8,717 bases of DNA, taken from assembly GCA_934655835.1 (NCBI GenBank), contig CAKUHM010000050.1, positions 1 through 8,717 on the forward strand, written 5' to 3'. This DNA comes from an uncultured Collinsella sp. GTDB lineage: Bacteria; Actinomycetota; Coriobacteriia; Coriobacteriales; Coriobacteriaceae. The stretch's first letter is position 1. Each line of letters starts with the position of its first letter. A model generated the notes under the pieces. That model searched no databases. It had not been told where the DNA came from and saw only the letters and a program-made list of their open reading frames with translations. This document shows, one piece after another, positions 1 through 5,889 of this stretch. The position numbers and the translations under genes were made by a program.

Positions 1-336
1 AGCGGCGAGACGCTGCGCTGCGTCATCATCCCCAAGCTGCCGTTCTCGAGCCCCACGGACCCGCTCTCGTGCGAGCGTAATTTGCGCGAAGATCGCGCTT
101 GGGCGCGCTATTCGCTGCCCGAGGCCGTGCTCGAGGTCAAACAAGCCGCCGGCCGCCTCATTCGCTCGTCGACCGATTGCGGCGTGCTCATCTTGGCCGA
201 CCCGCGCCTGGTGACGAAGGGCTATGGCAAGAAGTTTTTAACTTCGCTGCCCACGAGTTCCTATCAGCGAATTGAATCGGCGCAGATCGGTCACTATCTG
301 CAGTTGTGGCGCCAGGCGCACGAACGGCGCCGCTAG
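1..336 (+). CDS. DinG/XPD-family ATP-dependent DNA helicase, C-terminal fragment
   Basis: This is the last 111 codons of a superfamily 2 (DinG/Rad3/XPD type) ATP-dependent DNA helicase; the start and the Walker A part lie before the window. The frame is open from base 1. Residues 11-22 (PKLPFSSPTDPL) match the conserved KLPF-x-x-P-x-x-P segment of helicase domain 2 in DinG proteins. Residues 48-55 (QAAGRLIR) are helicase motif VI, with the arginines that contact ATP. They are followed by D59-x-G61, the ADPR strand (66-69), and the YGKKFLTSLP end typical of the family. Such enzymes unwind DNA 5'-3' in the cytoplasm, usually in repair or in resolving unusual DNA structures. An in-frame TTG at base 82 is internal and not a start. 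The stop overlaps the stop of the convergent WYL gene. Family assignment is firm; which DinG paralogue this is cannot be told from the fragment. Confidence 0.9.
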   Translation, partial: SGETLRCVIIPKLPFSSPTDPLSCERNLREDRAWARYSLPEAVLEVKQAAGRLIRSSTDCGVLILADPRLVTKGYGKKFLTSLPTSSYQRIESAQIGHYLQLWRQAHERRR

Positions 337-1256
337 AGCGGGCAGGCTAAGGTCTTCGCCATATCGCATAGACGCTTCGACAGGGCGGGGTCATCCAGAA
401 TGCGGATGGCTCCGCCCGCTGCTATTACCTGACTGAACAGCCAGCGCTCGGAGCTGTAGCGCACGATTACCGTCGCCGCACCTGTCCCATTAGGCTCGAT
501 CGACATAATGCCTGCCCAGCCCAGACGCTCTGCCATGTCGAGCGGCATGAGGAGCCTTGTGCCCTGCTCCGCTTGCGAGAGGGAGTCGTGGAGGGATGCG
601 GCCGAAGGCGTGTGGCGTTCGACGGAATCCTCGGTGAGGGAAAGATCTTCGATTTTGTCCATGCGGTAGGAACGTTGCCCATCAACTTCGATATCCCAGG
701 CAATCAGGTAGGTCTGGTCACCATGCGTCGCGATGCGCAAGGGGTCGATGAGACGCTCGCGCGACTGTGCGTCGTCCATCGAACGATAGGTGATGCGGCA
801 GCGAACGCCGTCCTGAATGGCGCTGCTGAGCTGCTGCCAGTGCGATCCGCGGACGACGGTGTCGACGACGCGCTGATTGTAGCCGAGCTCTTCAGGAAGA
901 AGTGCCCGTCGAATTCGCGCCGCCGTTCGAGGCTCAATCCCCAGCGATTCGAGTTCGTGATTGAGCACGGCGCCTTCGGCGGCACTCAGGCGTAGCGGCA
1001 GCACGCGTCCCGCATCGCCGGTAAGGGATATGTGTTCGCCGTTGCGCTCGCAGATAATGCGGGCGCCCGACTCGCGATCAGCGAGGGTCGAGACAATATC
1101 GAGGATCTCGTCCAGCGAGGTTCCGGAAATGTCAAAGCGGCTGCAAATCTCATTTTTCGTCAGTCCCGCGCTCCCGGCGGCGTAGAGGGCTTCCATGATG
1201 TCGATGGCACGCGAGAGTCTCTGCTCGCTGGTGAGTTTACGCGCGGGCATGCTCAT
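333..1256 (-). CDS. WYL-domain transcriptional regulator (PafC-position gene of a tandem pair)
   Basis: A 307-residue cytoplasmic DNA-binding regulator. Residues 8-80 form a winged-helix-like N-terminus (LTKNEICSRFDISGTSLDEI is the helix-turn-helix region). Residues 138-212 are a WYL domain, with YLIAWD at 183-188 in the position of the WYL signature and RSYRMDKIEDL at 195-205 as its conserved Arg-containing strand. Residues 231-305 look like the C-terminal WCX extension. The frame is open to an ATG at base 1310, but that start would overlap the upstream gene by 74 bp. The ATG at 1256 has AAAGGA six bases ahead and is preferred; ATG 1250 is a weaker alternative. It overlaps the upstream WYL gene by 20 bp, so translation is probably coupled. 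The tandem WYL arrangement matches pafB-pafC of actinobacteria, whose products act together as a DNA-damage-response activator in mycobacteria. The HTH is not clearly PafC-like, so orthology is unproven and no symbol is given. Confidence 0.82.
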   Translation of the reverse strand: MSMPARKLTSEQRLSRAIDIMEALYAAGSAGLTKNEICSRFDISGTSLDEILDIVSTLADRESGARIICERNGEHISLTGDAGRVLPLRLSAAEGAVLNHELESLGIEPRTAARIRRALLPEELGYNQRVVDTVVRGSHWQQLSSAIQDGVRCRITYRSMDDAQSRERLIDPLRIATHGDQTYLIAWDIEVDGQRSYRMDKIEDLSLTEDSVERHTPSAASLHDSLSQAEQGTRLLMPLDMAERLGWAGIMSIEPNGTGAATVIVRYSSERWLFSQVIAAGGAIRILDDPALSKRLCDMAKTLACPL

Positions 1257-2259
1257 GCACCGTCCTTTCGATGAGGCGGTTCCACGCCAGTTTGAGTGCG
1301 TCGGGGGCAACGGGTCTCATGCCGTCCATGGCATGGGCCATGCAGAATGAGGCGGCCGCGTCAAAGTCGCGCACGTCAACGGTCCAGGTCCATCCTTCTT
1401 CGCTGCGTGCAAGATTGCCTCGTCCACGCGTGAGGCCGCTGACCATATCGGCTTGCGACTCACGCGCGAACGAGAACGTTGCCGCAACGGGCGGGCGGTC
1501 GGCAAAATCGAACTCAAAGAACAGGTAATCGTTGAGATTGAAGTCTGCGGGAATGGCGTATGCCCTTGAGGGACGCCAAGCGCGGACGATGCGGTCGCAG
1601 CGGAACGTTCTGATGTTGTCGGTGGCATTGTCCAAGCCGCAGAAATACGCCGTGCCATCGTGCTCGAACATACCGTAGACGCAGACGGTGCGCTCTTTCT
1701 GCTCGCCGCGACCGTTCTGATACAAAAAGTGCAGTGCGCAGCGCTCGGCAAAGGCGCTCCAAACCGCATCGACGGTGGGAGAGCGGCTGATTGTCGCCTC
1801 GTCCGCCGTCGTCCTGCCGGTGAGGTAGGCAATTTTGGAGCGAATATCGGTAAGCGGCGCTGCAAAGGTGGAAGAGCCGGCCGCTAGCGTCTGGTCGATG
1901 GCGTTGAGTAGGATGTCGGCGTCGTCTGCGGTGATGAGGCCACCTGCTGCAAACGTGTGCTCGCGGTCGATTGTCCACGAGCTTTCCTCGGTCTCCTGCG
2001 CACCGGCGGGGCGAACCTCTTTGATTACGATGCCGCGTTCGAGCAGTTTGTCGCGATCGCGACGAAATTTGCGCTTATCCGAGTCGATGTTGCCCGAGCC
2101 ATACCCCAAATCGGAATCCAAGACGATTTGCTCGGTCGTCAACGGCTCGGGAGAGCTGTTGAGTACAAAGAAAAGATTGAGGATGCGCTGGGCCGTTTTA
2201 TCGAAACTGGGCCCCGGCGTTCCCTTTTTGTTACTAGCGGTCGTGTCGCTTGCCGTCAT
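1237..2259 (-). CDS. WYL-domain transcriptional regulator, PafB-like (first gene of the tandem pair)
   Basis: A 340-residue cytoplasmic regulator. After a polar 18-residue lead, residues 19-82 form a winged-helix DNA-binding region: AQRILNLFFVLNSSPEPLTTEQI, then KFRRDRDKLLERGIVIKE. This strongly resembles the PafB pattern, in which a short HTH is followed by an R-D-x-x-x-L-x-x-x-G-I recognition segment. Residues 160-235 are a WYL domain, with GTAYFCGLD at 202-210 in place of the canonical WYL tripeptide and RTFRCDRIVRAW at 217-228. The C-terminal 90 residues fit a WCX-type extension. The ATG at 2259 has GAGGA four bases upstream. It is the first gene of a two-gene operon with the downstream WYL gene. 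WYL domains sense ligands, often nucleic-acid-related, and in PafBC the pair activates DNA-repair genes; that role here is inferred from the tandem arrangement and the neighbouring helicase. Confidence 0.83.
   Translation of the reverse strand: MTASDTTASNKKGTPGPSFDKTAQRILNLFFVLNSSPEPLTTEQIVLDSDLGYGSGNIDSDKRKFRRDRDKLLERGIVIKEVRPAGAQETEESSWTIDREHTFAAGGLITADDADILLNAIDQTLAAGSSTFAAPLTDIRSKIAYLTGRTTADEATISRSPTVDAVWSAFAERCALHFLYQNGRGEQKERTVCVYGMFEHDGTAYFCGLDNATDNIRTFRCDRIVRAWRPSRAYAIPADFNLNDYLFFEFDFADRPPVAATFSFARESQADMVSGLTRGRGNLARSEEGWTWTVDVRDFDAAASFCMAHAMDGMRPVAPDALKLAWNRLIERTVHEHARA
1263..1268 (-). promoter_or_regulatory. Ribosome binding site deciding the start of the second WYL gene
   Basis: Reading the minus strand, AAAGGA lies six bases before the ATG at 1256 and sits inside the last codons of the upstream WYL gene. 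No comparably spaced site precedes the longer candidate start at 1310, which supports the 307-residue form and translational coupling. Confidence 0.65.
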
Positions 2260-2318
2260 AGAGTCCTCGCATGGGAAGGTGGTTTGCTGCCATGATTTTA
2301 GTCCGATATGGAGATTAG

Positions 2319-2347
2319 GCTATATCCTTGTCCGGTCGGGGCGTTAA
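2319..2347 (-). promoter_or_regulatory. Candidate promoter of the WYL operon
   Basis: On the minus strand, TTAACG (bases 2342-2347, -35-like, four of six matching TTGACA) is separated by 17 bases from TATAGC (2319-2324, -10-like, four of six matching TATAAT). Transcription would start near base 2312, about 50 bases before the PafB-like ATG. It overlaps the rightward candidate motif at 2328-2350, so the two directions could interfere. This is judged from sequence matching alone. Confidence 0.35.
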
Positions 2348-2350
2348 GAT
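2328..2350 (+). promoter_or_regulatory. RecA-NDp-like (PafBC-type) promoter motif, partial match
   Basis: TTGTCCGGT at 2328-2336, then eight bases, then TAAGAT at 2345-2350. The mycobacterial LexA/RecA-independent damage promoter is TTGTCRGTG-N8-TANNNT. The spacing and the TTGTC and TANNNT halves match exactly, while the R, T and final G of the first half do not. It points rightward, toward the M28-like gene, and lies in the spacer next to a PafB/PafC-like pair. A chance match is quite possible. Confidence 0.25.
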
Positions 2351-2383
2351 GGCCCGAATTCGGTCGTTTGCGCTCGCTCGGGG

Positions 2384-2389
2384 TATACT
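2384..2389 (+). promoter_or_regulatory. Candidate -10 element for the M28-like operon
   Basis: TATACT at 2384-2389 matches five of six bases of the -10 consensus and lies 68 bases before the preferred ATG at 2458. No convincing -35 hexamer is found 16-18 bases upstream. An interrupted palindrome spans it (GTATA at 2383-2387 and TATAC at 2398-2402, with central TCGA), which could be an operator. Confidence 0.35.
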
Positions 2390-2448
2390 TTCGACTATAT
2401 ACGGTTCTAATGTGCATGCATTGGGCCTATTTGTCGGATTATGGATGT

Positions 2449-2452
2449 GGAG
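2449..2452 (+). promoter_or_regulatory. Ribosome binding site deciding the M28-like start
   Basis: GGAG five bases before ATG 2458. The frame is open further upstream, with ATGs at 2308 and 2410, but those would place the start codon before or only just after the candidate -10 element and would add a non-conserved-looking leader. The start at 2458 is therefore preferred. Confidence 0.55.
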
Positions 2453-2457
2453 CGCAC

Positions 2458-5400
2458 ATGGCGAACACCCAGAACTATATCAACCACCTGCTGCAGAACA
2501 CCGGCATCACGCCGGCATGCAGCGAAGAAGAGCGCTTGGCTGCCGAGGATATCGCTCAGATTTTCCGCAACCACGGCTTTGATCCCGAGGTGCAGGAGTT
2601 TAATGCCCCGGCGCCCAGTAGGTTGGCATTTGCCGTTACCGGTATTCTTGCGTTTGCCGGCGCCCTGCTGATGGGCATCGGCGGCGGCATCGGCTTGGTC
2701 GGCACCTTGCTGGCCATTGTCGGCGCCGTTCTTTACGTGCTCGAGCGCACGGGCCACCCCGTGGTTTCGCGCCTGGGCAAGACGGGCGTGAGCCAAAATG
2801 TCATCGCCTACCACAAGGCCTCGGGCCCGCTCGCGTCTCCGCGCAACCGCCCGGTGGTCGTTGTCGCACACTACGACTCTCCCCGTGCTGAGTTGCTCGC
2901 CCGCGAGCCCTATGCTTCTTATCGTGCGCTCATCGCCAAGCTGCTGCCCGTTGCCACGGTTGCCCCTGCTGCCGTGGCCATCTTGCGTATCCTGCCGCTC
3001 CCCGGCGCGCTCAAGGTTCTGCTGTGGATTGTCGCGATCCTCGCTTCCCTCGTTGCGCTCGCCAACGCGGCAAACATCATTTCTAACCGCTACATTCTTC
3101 CCTATACGTCCGGCGCGGTGTGCAACAAGTCTTCTGTCGCCGCTATGCTCGGCGTTATGGACAACGTTGCTCCCTTCCAGGGCGAAAACGAGTTTCCCGA
3201 CGATGTTCCGTTCGATACCTATTTTGGGGAGCAGAAGCGTCGTGCCGAGGAGATGGCGCGCGCAGCAGCGGAGTATGCCGCGGCCCAACAGCAAAACGAC
3301 TACGGCAACACCATCGAGTATGAAGAGCCTACCTACGCCGAGGACGAGTTCGGTCAGCCGATTGCTCCCAACGCTCAGACCGAGCCCGAACAGGGCGAGG
3401 CTTTCGACGAACAGATCGAGGGCTTTGAGGGTGCGTCTGCCGACGAGACGCTGATTGGCGCCATCGTGCCCGAGGATCAGAATCAGGCTGTCCAGGCCGA
3501 AGAGTTCAATGACGAGGTTCCCACTGCCGAGCCGGCGGAGGAGCCTGTCGCGGCCGAGCCCGAGCCCAAGCTCTATCGCAATGCCGCCGGCAACATCCGC
3601 TTTGGTTCGGATGCCATCCGTGCGCTCGGAATGCTTCCCGAATCCTGCACGCTCGATTATGAGGAGGGCGAGGAGCCGACGTTTGAGCCCGAGCCTGCGC
3701 CTGTTGTCACCGTGGATGATGAGTCTGCCGCGGTTACCGCTGCCGTTGCCGAGCCCGAGGCGGTGTCCGCGATCGATCCCGCGGCAGGACTGGACATTTT
3801 GGCTCCCGCCGCGCCGGCGCAAGACGTTGCGGACGAGTCTGACGACGATTACGCTGAACAGCCGAGGCGCGTGTCTTACGAGAGCGATACTGATTTCTCG
3901 GCCGAGATTCCCGCAGCAACGCCCCATGCCGATATTGCATCCGCGTTCTCTTCGATTGGCGCCAGCGCTTCCAACTTCTTTAAGGGTGCGCTTGCAAAGG
4001 GCAAGAAATTTGTCGACGATTTCGAGGGGAAGCGCGCTGCCGCACGCGAGGCTGCCGAGCAGGAGGCTATCGCTCAGCAGCAGGCAGCCGTTGCGGCGCG
4101 TGAGCTCGCGGCGCAAGAGTTCGAGCAGAACGAGGCTATGCAGCCCGTGTCTGTCGACGCCGCCGAAGCTGCAACGTCCTTTGAGGCTCAGCAGCACGTC
4201 GATAGCACCATGTCGTTTGATGCCGCGCAGTTCGATTCCACGATAACGTTTGAAAAGCAAGGCACCGCGATTGCCGAGCCCCTTCCTGTTTCCGATGAGC
4301 AGGGCGACGCGGCAGACGATGACGAGCCTATTGATGCTGCCGAAATCCAAGATGCCGCCGAGGACGAGGCCGTCGAGGCCAACCCTGACGAAGAGCAATA
4401 CGCGGCAGCCGAGCAAGATGATTCGGCCGAGGCCGAGCAGGAGGAAGTGCCTGCGGTTTCCGAGGCTTCCGAGACAGATGAGTCGAGGCCTTACTCCACG
4501 CAGATTTTCACCATGCCGGCCCCGAGTGGTTCCGGTGCCACGGTTGCCGATATTGCTCCCACCCAGGACGAAACGGTCGATTCCCTTATGGCCCAGATTT
4601 CCTCCCAGGCATCACCGCGTCCGCAGATGAATGTTCCCGATCCGGCGTCGGCTCCGTCGCCCGCGCCTTCCTCGTCTCCGCTGGCTTCAGTCCCCGATCC
4701 GTCGCTGCCGTCGATGAAGCAGGCAAACGTTGCGTCTCGTACGTCGCTGTTCGACCTTCCCGACCCCTCTGCACAGGTCAACGACCCCTTTGCTACCGCC
4801 CAGGGTCCCGAGCCCACATCGGCACCCGTTGCGCCTCCTATGCCCGTTGCGTCGGACGCTCAGCCGATCGAGACCATTTCGGCTCCCGCCCCGGCGGCAC
4901 CCAAGCCTCGCAAGCGCGGCCTGGGCGGCCTGTTCGGTCGCAAAAAGAAAAACGAACAGGACAGCATGAGTGATTGGCTGGGCGTCGAAGACGATTACGA
5001 TGCCAAGAAGTCCGGTCGCGGCATCGGTTCGTGGGATAATTTCGAGGACGATAACGATGGCTGGAAGGGCGGCGCTACGTCTTCCGACGGCGCTTCTTCC
5101 GAAGATATGCTCTCGGCTGTCGCCTCTATGGGCGATGATGAGCTGCTCGGTCACGATATCTGGTTTGTGGCAACGGGCGCCTCGGATTGTGATGGCGCCG
5201 GCATGAAGGCCTTCTTGGCTTCGCATCGCGATAAGCTCCGCGGCGTCTTCTTCATCAATCTTGAATCCGTCGGCGCCGGTAGGCTTTCGGTGGTGACGGT
5301 TGAGGGCGAACAGCAGCTGCTCAAGGGCGATCGCCGCATCATGAATCTGGTCAGCAAGGTGTGCAAGTCGTTCCATGTCGATTGTGGCGCGCTCGAGATG

Positions 5401-5583
5401 CCCTATGCCAAGACCGATGCCTATGCCGCGCTCGAGGCGAGCCGCCGAGCCCTCACCATCGCCGGCGTGGACGGCACACGTCTGGCTTGCGCTCGTACCG
5501 AGGACGACCTGCCCCACAATGTCAATCCGACGAACATTGCCACGGTATCCGAGGTCGTGACCGAGGTTATCCGCCGTTCGTAG
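2458..5583 (+). CDS. M28-peptidase-like integral membrane protein with large acidic insertion, probably catalytically altered
   Basis: 1041 residues, against roughly 300-500 for usual M28 zinc aminopeptidases. Residues 1-55 resemble the M28 N-terminal lobe. TM1 and TM2 lie at about 56-95. NVIAYH and VVVVAHYDS (H138, D140) give the first metal-binding strand. TM3 and TM4 lie at about 163-206. GAVCNKSSVAAML (219-231) aligns with the canonical GANDNASG segment, putting Cys222 where the bridging Asp should be. Residues 240-890 are low-complexity: Ala/Glu/Asp-rich to about 680, Pro/Ser-rich to about 815, with a helical Lys/Ala/Gln segment at 506-556 and a basic patch at 816-831. The fold resumes with IWFVATGASDCDG (901-913), where Ser909-Asp910 replace the Glu-Glu pair, then INLES (Glu936 for Asp) and a final His1020. 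Even TM number, no signal peptide and basic flanks suggest both ends are cytoplasmic. The general base is missing, so peptidase activity is doubtful. Co-transcribed with the small membrane protein 21 bases downstream. Confidence 0.78.
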   Translation: MANTQNYINHLLQNTGITPACSEEERLAAEDIAQIFRNHGFDPEVQEFNAPAPSRLAFAVTGILAFAGALLMGIGGGIGLVGTLLAIVGAVLYVLERTGHPVVSRLGKTGVSQNVIAYHKASGPLASPRNRPVVVVAHYDSPRAELLAREPYASYRALIAKLLPVATVAPAAVAILRILPLPGALKVLLWIVAILASLVALANAANIISNRYILPYTSGAVCNKSSVAAMLGVMDNVAPFQGENEFPDDVPFDTYFGEQKRRAEEMARAAAEYAAAQQQNDYGNTIEYEEPTYAEDEFGQPIAPNAQTEPEQGEAFDEQIEGFEGASADETLIGAIVPEDQNQAVQAEEFNDEVPTAEPAEEPVAAEPEPKLYRNAAGNIRFGSDAIRALGMLPESCTLDYEEGEEPTFEPEPAPVVTVDDESAAVTAAVAEPEAVSAIDPAAGLDILAPAAPAQDVADESDDDYAEQPRRVSYESDTDFSAEIPAATPHADIASAFSSIGASASNFFKGALAKGKKFVDDFEGKRAAAREAAEQEAIAQQQAAVAARELAAQEFEQNEAMQPVSVDAAEAATSFEAQQHVDSTMSFDAAQFDSTITFEKQGTAIAEPLPVSDEQGDAADDDEPIDAAEIQDAAEDEAVEANPDEEQYAAAEQDDSAEAEQEEVPAVSEASETDESRPYSTQIFTMPAPSGSGATVADIAPTQDETVDSLMAQISSQASPRPQMNVPDPASAPSPAPSSSPLASVPDPSLPSMKQANVASRTSLFDLPDPSAQVNDPFATAQGPEPTSAPVAPPMPVASDAQPIETISAPAPAAPKPRKRGLGGLFGRKKKNEQDSMSDWLGVEDDYDAKKSGRGIGSWDNFEDDNDGWKGGATSSDGASSEDMLSAVASMGDDELLGHDIWFVATGASDCDGAGMKAFLASHRDKLRGVFFINLESVGAGRLSVVTVEGEQQLLKGDRRIMNLVSKVCKSFHVDCGALEMPYAKTDAYAALEASRRALTIAGVDGTRLACARTEDDLPHNVNPTNIATVSEVVTEVIRRS
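3175..5127 (+). other. Acidic, probably disordered insertion within the M28-like protein
   Basis: Codons 240-890 of the M28-like gene encode a long low-complexity region that separates the first and second halves of the peptidase fold. Notable parts are an acidic Ala/Glu/Asp stretch, a predicted helical segment (506-556), two adjacent DST-x-[ST]-F-[DE] motifs (582-599), Pro/Ser-rich sequence with three [VL]PDP[AS] motifs (726, 745 and 767), and a basic cluster KPRKRGLGGLFGRKKK (816-831). Frame and codon character continue unbroken, so this is part of the gene and not an inserted element. Confidence 0.7.
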
Positions 5584-5604
5584 ACGGAGCTCTAAGGAGT
5601 CAAC

Positions 5605-5823
5605 GTGTTTTCGTATATTAAGCGCCATTGGCCTGTCTACGTGATTTTGACCTTGATCGCCATTGCGTTAGGATTTGGGGCGGCCTACATCGTGGGCGCG
5701 AAGGGCTCGACCCCCGCCTCTGCAATCAGCGAAGAGGTGGAGCAAGAACAGAGCACGGGTGCCGATGGGATTCCTGAGTCCGAGCAGGCAATCGTTGATG
5801 GTGGATCTTCGTCTGCAGAGTAG
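5605..5823 (+). CDS. Small single-pass membrane protein of unknown function
   Basis: 72 residues starting at GTG, with AAGGAG five bases upstream (5594-5599). It begins 21 bases after the stop of the M28-like gene, so the two are very probably one operon. Residues 2-7 carry K6 and R7. Residues 9-31 (WPVYVILTLIAIALGFGAAYIVG) are one hydrophobic membrane span. Residues 33-72 are a polar, acidic tail rich in Glu, Ser and Gly with no cysteine. By the positive-inside rule the N-terminus is cytoplasmic and the tail extracytoplasmic. There is no lipobox and no sortase motif. I do not recognise a family. Its position suggests an accessory or stabilising partner of the M28-like membrane protein. The good ribosome binding site and the terminator immediately downstream make it a real gene. 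Confidence 0.75.
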   Translation: MFSYIKRHWPVYVILTLIAIALGFGAAYIVGAKGSTPASAISEEVEQEQSTGADGIPESEQAIVDGGSSSAE

Positions 5824-5844
5824 ATACGGCGATTTAAATGATTG

Positions 5845-5882
5845 AAAGCGGGCGAGCTGGGGGACTGGCTCGCCCGCTTTTT
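5845..5882. terminator. Intrinsic terminator between convergent genes
   Basis: A perfect 13-bp inverted repeat (AAAGCGGGCGAGC at 5845-5857 pairs with 5868-5880) with a 10-base loop and a run of five T at 5878-5882. It ends the M28-like operon on the plus strand. Read on the minus strand the hairpin is followed by only three T, so it can serve the surface-protein gene, whose stop is at 5890, but probably less efficiently. Confidence 0.9.
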
Positions 5883-5889
5883 CATCGCG

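Noticed and set aside
1257..1310. A longer start for the second WYL gene at 1310
   Set aside because: It would overlap the upstream gene by 74 bp without a ribosome binding site; AAAGGA precedes the ATG at 1256.
2308..2457. A 50-codon N-terminal extension of the M28-like protein from the ATG at 2308
   Set aside because: It would start before the candidate promoter elements, has no ribosome binding site I can see, and its Cys/Arg/Tyr-rich sequence does not resemble the family. The ATG at 2458 has GGAG in the right place.
3455..4246. A 263-codon plus-strand frame inside the acidic insertion
   Set aside because: It is out of frame with the real gene, is Arg/Ser/Pro-rich low complexity, and has no ribosome binding site.
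2407..4416. A 669-codon open frame on the minus strand opposite the M28-like gene
   Set aside because: It lies wholly antisense to a better-supported gene with a ribosome binding site and M28 motifs. Its translation is Gly/Leu/Arg-rich with no recognisable motif, which is expected opposite Glu/Ala-rich GC-rich codons.
3175..5127. The low-complexity insertion as a mobile element or intein
   Set aside because: There are no terminal repeats, no intein splice-junction Cys/Asn motifs, no transposase, and no break in codon style.
4687..5628. A 313-codon minus-strand open frame opposite the 3' part of the M28-like gene
   Set aside because: It is antisense to conserved M28 motifs, has no domain, and is rich in Arg/Gly/Ile in the manner of a shadow frame.
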